This document shows, piece after piece, positions 17,498 through 23,904 of a DNA stretch of 64,000 bases (positions within the stretch are counted from its first letter, which is position 1; the number at the start of each line of letters is the position of its first letter). This DNA comes from Curtobacterium sp. TC1. GTDB lineage: Bacteria > Actinomycetota > Actinomycetes > Actinomycetales > Microbacteriaceae. Below the pieces are notes generated by a model. The model did not search any database. It was given only the letters and a program-made list of their open reading frames with translations, and had not been told where the DNA came from. Both the position numbers and the translations under genes were made by a program. The stretch lies in assembly GCF_019844075.1 (NCBI RefSeq), contig NZ_CP081964.1:1178001-1242000 (forward strand), in the 5' to 3' direction.

Positions 17498-18060
17498 GCG
17501 CTCACCTTGGCATCGCGGCCTGTGACGGCGAGCAGACGGACCTGGAGCGGAGCGTCGTCGTCGACGTCGACCGGGGCGGCGTAGAGGCCGGTGGCGGCGA
17601 GGTCCTCGATCTGCGGCTCGAAGTACTCCCACACCGCCTGCACGAGCTCGTCCGGCAGCGACTCGTCCGTGCCGGTCGCCCGCGCCAGGTCCCACGTGTG
17701 GATGGTGATGTCGCTCGTCTGCTCGGTGAGGTACTGGCCCGCCGGGACGACGTCGGTGCTGAGGTGCACGGGGGTGTCCCGCGGGGCGTTCCGCCATGCA
17801 TCGGTCGCGGCGGTCGCGAAGCGCTGCCACTCGGACACGAGGTCGTCGCCGATGGCCTCGAGGTCGGCTTCGGCCTGCGCGTAGTCGCATCCGGTGAGGA
17901 GCTTCGGGATCCAGCGCTGCTCGTCGACCACGTGGGTGACGAGGTCACGGGTGGTCCACTCGGAGTCGGGCGTGGCGGCGTCCCAGTCCGTCACGGCGGC
18001 GACGCGGCGGCCGAACTCGGCTGCCGCGAGGGCCTGCATCGCGATCCAGTCGGTGGCCAT
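17494..18060 (-). CDS. TIGR03086-type (DinB/MDMPI-like) metal-binding protein
   Basis: A 188-residue member of the mycothiol-dependent maleylpyruvate isomerase / TIGR03086 family. The N-terminal four-helix bundle has DLVTHVVDEQRWIP with the metal-ligand His, and a second ligand set in SDITIHTWDLARATG around residues 120-134, the most diagnostic motif. These proteins use or detoxify thiols, or remain unassigned. ATG 18060 is preceded by AGGAG at suitable distance. It is the first gene of a two-gene minus-strand operon with the aldo/keto reductase. Confidence 0.85.
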   Translation of the reverse strand: MATDWIAMQALAAAEFGRRVAAVTDWDAATPDSEWTTRDLVTHVVDEQRWIPKLLTGCDYAQAEADLEAIGDDLVSEWQRFATAATDAWRNAPRDTPVHLSTDVVPAGQYLTEQTSDITIHTWDLARATGTDESLPDELVQAVWEYFEPQIEDLAATGLYAAPVDVDDDAPLQVRLLAVTGRDAKVSA

Positions 18061-18238
18061 GGTGGTGCTCCTGTTCGTCGGGCTGGCGTGCTCGGTGCGG
18101 TGGTGCGGTGGTTGGTAACTCGTGGGTCTCGGTGCGGATTCCCGCGCGTGCGGTGCGTACCCGTTCCCGCTGCCCAACGCTACGCCGCCGCCGGCTCGCG
18201 GGCGTCGTGCGCGCGGCGTCGCCCGCTCGCCTGCTGCC

Positions 18239-18333
18239 GAGCGGGCGAAATGTCGGCATCGTGCCCGTGCCCGGTGCCGAGCGGGCGAAATGCCCGGGCC
18301 GAGCTCGAACGAAGGCGGGTGTTTCGCCCGTTC
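18239..18333 (-). repeat. GAGCGGGCGAAA element: one half copy and one full copy
   Basis: Half copy GAGCGGGCGAAATG at 18239; full 55-bp copy at 18279-18333, with one mismatch in the right-hand arm (GTTC for GCTC). Read on the minus strand, the direction of both flanking genes, the full copy runs from the AAACACC arm to the GGCATTTC arm. Confidence 0.85.
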
Positions 18334-18423
18334 GCGGTGGGACGCGAAGGGATGCGGCAGGACGCGGTGCGGCGTCCGGCGATGGTGCTCGCTGCAGACC
18401 CGAAGCCTCGGCGGGGACGACGA

Positions 18424-18453
18424 ACGCCCCGGCTCCGTGGGGAGCCGGGGCGT
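18424..18453 (-). terminator. Terminator of the yceI gene
   Basis: ACGCCCCGGCTCC, loop GTGG, GGAGCCGGGGCGT: a 13-bp perfect stem 60 nt after the yceI stop. Confidence 0.7.
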
Positions 18454-18514
18454 GTGTCTCGGGTTCGGGTCGTGCTGTTCGGTGCCCTCAGTCAGGCAAC
18501 GAGGCCGAGGGGAC

Positions 18515-19075
18515 TCAGGCCGCCTGGAGGACGAACTGGACGTCGAGGTTGATCGTCACGTCGTTGCCGAGCGTGAAGCCGCCAGCCTCGAGCGCTGCGT
18601 TCCAGTTCACACCGAACTCGGTGCGGTCGATCTTGGTGGTCGCCTCGGCGCCGAACTTGACCTGGCCGTAGCCGTCGGTCGTGAAGCCACCGAGCTCGGC
18701 CTTGAGGACGACCGGCTTGGTGACGCCACGCAGGGTCAGATCGCCGGAGATGTGCAGGTCATCGCCCTTGGCCTCGATGCCCGTCGAGCGGAAGGTGAGC
18801 TGCGGGTGCTCTTCGGTGAGGAAGAAGTCGCTCGTCTTGAGGTGCTGGTCGCGCTGCTCCTGGCCGGTGTTGATCGACGCGACGTCGATGTTCGCCTCGA
18901 CGGTCGACTCGAGGGGGTTCTCGGCGGTGACGACGGTGGCGTCGAAGGTCTCGAACTTGCCCTTGACCTTGCTGATCGCGAGGTGGCGGACCGAGAAGGT
19001 GACCTCGGAGTGGGTGGGGTCGATCTTCCAGGTGCCGGTCTGGTAGCCGGGGATGGTCGTGGCGGTGAGCGTCAT
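18515..19075 (-). CDS. YceI family protein
   Basis: A 186-residue lipocalin-fold protein that binds isoprenoid-like lipids in characterised members. The opening GTWKIDPTHSEVTFSVRHL and SKVKGKFETFDATVV are the family signature, followed by INTGQEQRDQHLKTSDFF and LTLRGVTKPV. No signal peptide is seen, as is usual for actinobacterial members. ATG 19075 has GAAGGA 7 nt upstream. Upstream lies a TAGTAT -10 (19139-19144 on the plus strand) and an 18-bp inverted repeat at 19163-19180 over the -35 position, so the gene is probably under repressor or activator control. Confidence 0.92.
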   Translation of the reverse strand: MTLTATTIPGYQTGTWKIDPTHSEVTFSVRHLAISKVKGKFETFDATVVTAENPLESTVEANIDVASINTGQEQRDQHLKTSDFFLTEEHPQLTFRSTGIEAKGDDLHISGDLTLRGVTKPVVLKAELGGFTTDGYGQVKFGAEATTKIDRTEFGVNWNAALEAGGFTLGNDVTINLDVQFVLQAA

Positions 19076-19138
19076 GGTGGTCCTTCTTCCGAACGAGAGT
19101 CTGTGGTGCGACGCGATCCATGCGCCTGCATCAACCTG

Positions 19139-19180
19139 ATACTACGCCAGTGTGCACCCTTTTGGTTGAAGCGTCAACCA
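19139..19180 (-). promoter_or_regulatory. yceI promoter with inverted-repeat operator
   Basis: TAGTAT (minus strand, 19139-19144) is a good -10. The region one spacer length upstream is covered by TGGTTGA-AGCG-TCAACCA (19163-19180), with perfect 7-bp arms of the TTGA-N-TCAA type favoured by MarR-family regulators. No regulator gene is adjacent. Confidence 0.5.
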
Positions 19181-19184
19181 TTGT

Positions 19185-20117
19185 TCACTGAAGTGTCGCA
19201 AGGCGGCGGTCGTGCGGTGCCCGGTACCCGACGTCCAGCAGGCGGCGTACGCGCTGCACGAAGCGGTCGATCCCGCGGCCGACGTCATCCGCAGTGGCGC
19301 GGACCAACCACCAATCGACGTCCTTCAAGCGCTCGCCACGGGTGAGGTCCTTCCGGAAGGTGGCCGGATCGGTGCGGTGCAGATCGCTCTCGTACTCGAT
19401 CGCCACCCGAGCAGCGGGATAGGCGAGGTCGACGCATGCGATCCATCTGCCGTCCACGACCACATCGTGGTTCAGGGCGGGCTCCGGGAGTCCGCGGCGC
19501 ACGAGCGCCAGCCGGGCCCTGGTCTCGCCCGGCGAACGTGAGCCGGGCCTGATCTCGGCGAGCGCGCGGCGGAGCTTGACGACGCCCCGGAGTCCGCGCC
19601 GCCGACTGACTGCCTGGACGAGTTCGTCGGCCGTCGCCCATCCGAGCCACCCGACGAGGGCGTCACCGGCGATGATCAGTTCGTCGAGCGTCAACATCGT
19701 GCCGAGGGCGACGAAGGTGTCCGCGGGGGTGGTCAGCCGAACACCCCGGCTCCGGGTCGCACGGACCCTGCCGTGGTGGGCGCGGTGTCCGACGGCACCT
19801 CGGACACGAAGCGCCTGATCGGCCCCGATCGTCGTGACGTGGAGTCGTGGCGTGCCCTCGAACCGGCGGGGGAGCGGGATACCGAGGATCGCGGCGGCAG
19901 TGACGTGGCTGAACACCTGGTCGGGGCGTAGTCGGGGAGCCAGGGCTCGGGCGCGTTCGTCGACCGTTCGCGGCGGAACCGCCGAGCGGATGCCGTGGAA
20001 CGGGCGAACGAGGTCACGTGCATCGAGGCGGCCACGGGACACCCCTCGGTGCAGTGCGTCACGGACGCGGAACGAGGCGTCCCGCAGCGCCAACGGGAGT
20101 CGGCGTCTGGCGGTCAT
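19185..20117 (-). CDS. AbiEi/DUF559-type protein
   Basis: A 310-residue second member of the family seen at 387. After a basic start, the N-terminal part carries DQVFSHVTAAAILGIPLPRR, matching SHLSAAAVIGVP of the other copy, then LTTPADTFVALGTMLTLDELIIAGDALVG. The C-terminal nuclease-like region has GETRARLALVRRGLPEPALNHDVVVDGRWIACVDLAYPAARVAIEYESDLHRT; relative to the other copy the Glu-x-Lys of FDGEVKY is replaced by ESDLH, so the catalytic lysine may be lost. No toxin partner is adjacent. It ends 110 bp from the yceI start and is divergent from the aldo/keto reductase gene at 20604. Function unknown. Confidence 0.72.
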   Translation of the reverse strand: MTARRRLPLALRDASFRVRDALHRGVSRGRLDARDLVRPFHGIRSAVPPRTVDERARALAPRLRPDQVFSHVTAAAILGIPLPRRFEGTPRLHVTTIGADQALRVRGAVGHRAHHGRVRATRSRGVRLTTPADTFVALGTMLTLDELIIAGDALVGWLGWATADELVQAVSRRRGLRGVVKLRRALAEIRPGSRSPGETRARLALVRRGLPEPALNHDVVVDGRWIACVDLAYPAARVAIEYESDLHRTDPATFRKDLTRGERLKDVDWWLVRATADDVGRGIDRFVQRVRRLLDVGYRAPHDRRLATLQ

Positions 20118-20220
20118 CTCCACATCGTGCAGCCGAGCGGGCGCGGCGGAGGTGGGTCGCGCCTCCTGTGTGGACGGCCCGCGGTGCTGGTGCCCTTGTG
20201 GAGGAGTTGCGCCGCGGCCC

Positions 20221-20276
20221 GAGCGGGCGGAACACCAGGGTCCTGCTGCATGGCGACCGCGGCATTTCGCCCGCTC
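20221..20276 (+). repeat. GAGCGGGCGAAA element, 56 bp
   Basis: GAGCGGGCGGAACACC to GGCATTTCGCCCGCTC. The left arm has one change from the consensus. It reads AAACACC-type to GCATTTC in the plus direction, the sense of the downstream gene. Confidence 0.85.
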
Positions 20277-20407
20277 GCGGGGGCGAGCACCGGCGCGAAC
20301 CGCCGCGCTGCCCACCGCCGGTCGGCGGAGCGATCGTGACCGGGAGGGCGGCGTCACGATGTCGGCCCTCGGGGAGGGTGTCGTGGCCACCAGACCGGCG
20401 AAGACGC

Positions 20408-20462
20408 GAGCGGGCGGTTTGCCAGGGTGTCGCGGCCCGGCACCCCGGCATTTCGCCCGCTC
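20408..20462 (+). repeat. GAGCGGGCGAAA element, 55 bp, degenerate left arm
   Basis: GAGCGGGCGGTTTGCC to GGCATTTCGCCCGCTC. Same orientation as the copy 190 bp upstream. Confidence 0.8.
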
Positions 20463-20477
20463 GCGGAGATGGGCGAG

Positions 20478-20522
20478 CGCACCCCGCCCGCACCCCGCCC
20501 GCACCCCGCCCGCACCCCGCCC
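20478..20522. repeat. 11-bp tandem repeat, four copies
   Basis: Four consecutive copies of CGCACCCCGCC directly after the repeat element at 20408. Confidence 0.85.
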
Positions 20523-20590
20523 CGCACGCCGGGCGCGCGGCCGCGCCCGGCAGGCACTCGCGGGGCCCCTCAGGTGTCGGCGGCCTCCAG

Positions 20591-20596
20591 TACCGT
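20591..20596 (+). promoter_or_regulatory. -10 hexamer TACCGT, leaderless start
   Basis: TACCGT followed by 7 nt and the ATG at 20604. Confidence 0.45.
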
Positions 20597-20603
20597 CGGA
20601 GCC

Positions 20604-21608
20604 ATGGAATTCAGGTACCTGGGCAACTCCGGACTCAAGATCTCCGAGATCACCTACGGCAACTGGCTGACGCACGGCTCGCAGGTCGAGAACGACGTCG
20701 CCTCCCAGTGCGTGCGGGCAGCGCTCGACGCCGGCATCACCACCTTCGACACCGCGGACACGTACGCCAACACCGCAGCCGAGACCGTCCTCGGCGAAGC
20801 ACTCAAGGGCGAGCGGCGTGCGGGTCTCGAGGTCTTCACCAAGGTCTACTGGCCCACCGGCCCCAAGCAGCACAACGACGTCGGACTCTCCCGCAAGCAC
20901 ATCTTCGAGTCGATCGACGGCTCGCTGACCCGCCTGCAGACCGACTACGTCGACCTCTACCAGGCGCACCGGTACGACCACGAGACGCCGCTCGAAGAGA
21001 CCATGCAGGCCTTCGCGGACGTCGTCCGCCAGGGCAAGGCGCTCTACATCGGGGTCAGCGAGTGGAACGCCGAGCAGATCCGCGCCGGCGCTGCGCTCGC
21101 GAAGGAGCTCGGGTTCCAGCTCATCTCGAACCAGCCGCAGTACTCGATGCTGTGGCGGGTCATCGAGGGTGAGGTCGTCCCCGCCTCGAAGCAGCTCGGC
21201 CTGTCGCAGATCGTGTGGTCGCCCATCGCGCAGGGCGTGCTGACCGGCAAGTACAAGCCGGGTCAGCCGCTTCCCGAGGGCTCGCGTGCCACGGACGAGA
21301 AGGGCGGTGCGGACATGATCAAGCGGTTCATGCGCGACGAGGTCCTCGAGGCCGTGCAGCGCCTGCAGCCCGTCGCCGATCAGGCCGGCCTCACCCTCGC
21401 GCAGCTCGCGATCGCGTGGACGCTGCAGAACGACAACGTCGCCAGCGCCATCGTCGGTGCGTCGCGTCCGGAGCAGGTCACGGACAACGTCAAGGCAGCG
21501 GGCGTCACGCTCGATGCCGACGCGCTCGCAGCCATCGACGAGGCCCTGGGTGACCTCCCGGAGCGCGACGCGGCCAAGACCGTGTCCCCGGCGCAGCGTC
21601 CCGCCTGA
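20604..21608 (+). CDS. Aldo/keto reductase (Kv-beta-like)
   Basis: A 334-residue AKR-barrel oxidoreductase. MEFRYLGNSGLKISEITYGNW is the typical first strand of the potassium-channel-beta-like subgroup; the tetrad residues lie in FDTADTYANT (Asp, Tyr), VFTKVYW (Lys) and YQAHRYD (His). The C-terminal NADP-binding part has IVGASRPEQVTDNV. Start ATG 20604 is preceded by a -10-like hexamer and no Shine-Dalgarno. It is monocistronic and followed by a strong GGGAGGC-family terminator. The substrate is unknown. Confidence 0.92.
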   Translation: MEFRYLGNSGLKISEITYGNWLTHGSQVENDVASQCVRAALDAGITTFDTADTYANTAAETVLGEALKGERRAGLEVFTKVYWPTGPKQHNDVGLSRKHIFESIDGSLTRLQTDYVDLYQAHRYDHETPLEETMQAFADVVRQGKALYIGVSEWNAEQIRAGAALAKELGFQLISNQPQYSMLWRVIEGEVVPASKQLGLSQIVWSPIAQGVLTGKYKPGQPLPEGSRATDEKGGADMIKRFMRDEVLEAVQRLQPVADQAGLTLAQLAIAWTLQNDNVASAIVGASRPEQVTDNVKAAGVTLDADALAAIDEALGDLPERDAAKTVSPAQRPA

Positions 21609-21624
21609 GACGCGACCCACCATC

Positions 21625-21666
21625 GGACGGGAGGCCCGTGGCGACGCCGCCACGGGCCTCCCGTCC
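21625..21666 (+). terminator. GGGAGGC-family terminator
   Basis: 19-bp perfect stem GGACGGGAGGCCCGTGGCG with loop ACGC, 17 nt after the aldo/keto reductase stop. Confidence 0.8.
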
Positions 21667-21828
21667 GTCGTGGACCCAGCCCGATACACGACGTACGGTG
21701 ATCCTGCCGGTCCCAGTCCGCGGAACGCGCCTGACGACGCGTCTGCGTGCCCCGTGTGAACAGCACGTGTCGTGGAACTGGCAGAGGCCTGGGTAAGCCC
21801 GTACCCCACCCAAACCGCAGTCGCGTTA

Positions 21829-21843
21829 CCCCCGAATCGGGGG
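21829..21843 (+). promoter_or_regulatory. Hairpin covering the start region of the gtrA-like gene
   Basis: CCCCCG-AAT-CGGGGG ends one base before the ATG at 21845. The only purine-rich stretch that could bind the ribosome (CGGGGG) is the 3' arm, so folding would hide it. Confidence 0.5.
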
Positions 21844-21844
21844 C

Positions 21845-22372
21845 ATGACCCGAACTGATACCCCCGTTCTGGTGTCACCCGACACCGGTGCGGTGCCGAC
21901 CGTGCGACCCGGCACGGTCCGGCGCCTGCTCGCCACCGCGAGGCAACTCGCGTCGTTCGGCACGATCGGTGCCGTCTGCTTCGTCATCGACCTGGGGCTC
22001 TACAACCTGCTGCGCGCCACCGTCATGCCCGACGGTCCCATCGCCGCGAAGATCGTGTCGGCCGTCGTGTCGACCGCCGTGGCGTGGATCGGCAACCGCT
22101 TCATCACGTTCCGCGCCGAGCGCCAGACCGGCCGCCGCGAGACCGTGCGCGAGGGGCTGCTCTTCGCTGCCACCAACCTGATCGGGCTCGGCATCGCCGC
22201 GGCCTGCCTGTTCGTCTCGCACTACGTCCTCGGGTTCACCTCGACCCTCGCCGACAACGTCGCCGGCAACGGCGTCGGCCTCGTGCTCGGAACCGCCTTC
22301 CGGTTCGCCGCGTACAAGGCCCTCGTCTTCCGTTCCACCGATGCTCGTCGCACGAAGGGGTTCGCCGCATGA
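21845..22372 (+). CDS. GtrA family membrane protein
   Basis: A 175-residue protein with four predicted membrane helices. FGTIGAVCFVIDLGLYNLLR is the first helix signature of GtrA proteins and WIGNRFITFRAER the conserved loop after helix two; LVLGTAFRFAAYKALVFR closes the domain. GtrA proteins are thought to help move polyprenyl-linked sugars across the membrane. It is the first gene of a tight operon: its stop overlaps the start of the glycan synthase (ATGA). Here it probably serves the surface-glycan locus that follows. The ATG is buried against a short hairpin at 21829-21843. Confidence 0.9.
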   Translation: MTRTDTPVLVSPDTGAVPTVRPGTVRRLLATARQLASFGTIGAVCFVIDLGLYNLLRATVMPDGPIAAKIVSAVVSTAVAWIGNRFITFRAERQTGRRETVREGLLFAATNLIGLGIAAACLFVSHYVLGFTSTLADNVAGNGVGLVLGTAFRFAAYKALVFRSTDARRTKGFAA

Positions 22373-23904
22373 CCATCTCCGCCACGCTGCTGACGGCCGC
22401 AGGGCCGCTGCTCCAGCCGAACGAGGGGACCGCTCCGTCGAGCGTCCCGAACCGTGGGACCACCGACGTCCCGACCGGAGGCTCCGGCGCCGTCCAGCAG
22501 GCCGCGTGGTCGCTGGGCGAGTGGATCGGCTACTCCGCCCTCATCGCCATCTCCGTGCTCCTGACGATCGTCGCGCTCACCACGTTGTGGTGGATGCTGC
22601 ACGCCTGGCGCTCGCGGGACGCACTGAAGTCGACGAGCTTCAGCCAGACCCCGCGCCCGGCCGCGCACCGCTTCACCCTGCTGGTGCCCGGGCGGCATGA
22701 GCAGGAGGTCATGGGCGAGACGCTCGACATGCTCGCGAAGCAGGACCACCCGGACTTCGAGATCATCGCGATCGTCGGCGAGGACGACCCGGAGACGGAC
22801 GCCGTCGTGCGCGCTGCTGCCGCGCGCCACCCCGAGCTGATCCGCGTGGTCGTCGACGACACGCTGCCGAAGAACAAGCCGAAGGCGATGAACCTGGCGC
22901 TGCAGTACGCGACCGGTGACGTCGTCGGCGTGTTCGACGCCGAGGACGAGGTCTACCCGCAGCTGCTCACCCTGGTGGACTCGCGGTTCCAGGAGACCGG
23001 CGCCGACGTGGTGCAGGGCGGCGTGCAGCTGATGAACTTCAAGTCCAGCTGGTGGTCGCTCCGGAACGTCCTGGAGTACTACTTCTGGTTCCGTTCGCGC
23101 CTGCACTTCCACGCCGGCTCGAAGTTCATCCCGCTCGGTGGCAACACCGTCTTCGTGACGAAGGAACGCCTCGACTGGTCGAACGGCTGGGACGCGCACT
23201 GCCTCGCCGAGGACTGCGAACTCGGCGTCCGCCTGTCCGCCGACGGCGCGAAGGTCGTCGTCGCCTACAGCCCAGAGGCCGTCACCCGCGAGGAGACCCC
23301 GCCGACCTTCGCCTCCCTGCTCAAGCAGCGGACGCGCTGGAACCAGGGCTTCCTGCAGGTGCTCGGCAAGGGGGAGTGGAAGAAGCTGCCCTCGTTCCGC
23401 CAGCGCTTCTTCGCGCGCTACATGCTGACCATGCCGTTCATCCAGGCGGCCACCGGGCTGCTCATCCCGCTGAGCGTCCTGATGATCCTGTTCGTCAAGG
23501 TGCCGACGGCGATCGCCCTGGTGTCGTTCATCCCGGTGGCACCGACGCTCATGCTGCTGGCCGTCGAGGTCGTGGGCCTCAACGAGTTCGGTCGCCTCTA
23601 CAAGGAGAAGGTCCGCTTCCGGGACTACGTGAAGCTCGTGCTCGGTCTCGTGCCGTACCAGGTCTTCCTCGCCGCAGCGGCCGTCCGGGCCGTCGTCCGC
23701 CACGCCAAAGGGCAGAACGGCTGGGAGAAGACGGAGCACACGGGCCAGCACCGGAACGCCGAGCAGCCGGCCGAGGTCGTCGGCTTCGCGTCGGAGTTGA
23801 CCGGGTCCGCGGGCGCGACGTCTTCGACTTCGACTTCGTCTTCGTCTTCGTCTTCGTCTTCCGAGCGTGAGCTCGCCGGCACGACCACCGGAGGGACCCG
23901 ATGA
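22369..23904 (+). CDS. BcsA-like family 2 glycosyltransferase (glycan synthase)
   Basis: A 511-residue processive beta-glycosyltransferase candidate. One helix near 55-75 precedes the catalytic domain, which has LLVPGRHEQEVMGETL, GEDDPETD, FDAEDEV (the DxD-like site), the acceptor Asp in CLAEDCELG and QRTRW, the D,D,D,QxxRW set of cellulose- and hyaluronan-type synthases. At least three C-terminal helices follow (FIQAATGLLIPLSVLMILF onwards). No PilZ domain is seen, so cyclic-di-GMP control of the BcsA kind is not indicated. The C-terminal tail contains a Ser/Thr run encoded by a TCTTCG hexamer repeat (23821-23861). ATGA overlaps join it to both neighbours. A GH8 glucanase downstream supports a beta-glucan product. 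Confidence 0.88.
   Translation: MTISATLLTAAGPLLQPNEGTAPSSVPNRGTTDVPTGGSGAVQQAAWSLGEWIGYSALIAISVLLTIVALTTLWWMLHAWRSRDALKSTSFSQTPRPAAHRFTLLVPGRHEQEVMGETLDMLAKQDHPDFEIIAIVGEDDPETDAVVRAAAARHPELIRVVVDDTLPKNKPKAMNLALQYATGDVVGVFDAEDEVYPQLLTLVDSRFQETGADVVQGGVQLMNFKSSWWSLRNVLEYYFWFRSRLHFHAGSKFIPLGGNTVFVTKERLDWSNGWDAHCLAEDCELGVRLSADGAKVVVAYSPEAVTREETPPTFASLLKQRTRWNQGFLQVLGKGEWKKLPSFRQRFFARYMLTMPFIQAATGLLIPLSVLMILFVKVPTAIALVSFIPVAPTLMLLAVEVVGLNEFGRLYKEKVRFRDYVKLVLGLVPYQVFLAAAAVRAVVRHAKGQNGWEKTEHTGQHRNAEQPAEVVGFASELTGSAGATSSTSTSSSSSSSSSERELAGTTTGGTR
23821..23861. repeat. In-frame hexamer microsatellite
   Basis: Tandem TCTTCG/ACTTCG units within the glycan synthase gene, encoding a Ser/Thr run near the C-terminus. 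Six-base units keep the frame when copy number changes, so tail length could vary between strains. Confidence 0.8.

Larger units (their letters stand above)
18061..18514. other. Intergenic interval with repeat elements
   Basis: 454 bases between two minus-strand genes. It contains one full and one half GAGCGGGCGAAA element (18239-18333) and the yceI terminator at its right end. I see no gene in it. Confidence 0.7.
20118..20603. other. Divergent intergenic interval rich in repeats
   Basis: 486 bases between divergent genes. It holds two GAGCGGGCG elements, an 11-bp tandem repeat and the promoter of the gene at 20604. No gene is seen. Confidence 0.7.

Noticed and set aside
18122..19345. Long plus-strand frame across yceI
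   Set aside because: Antisense to yceI, whose family signature on the minus strand is unmistakable.
20427..20603. Upstream extension of the aldo/keto reductase
   Set aside because: Pro/Arg-rich translation of a repeat element and an 11-bp tandem array; the conserved start MEFRYLG is at 20604.
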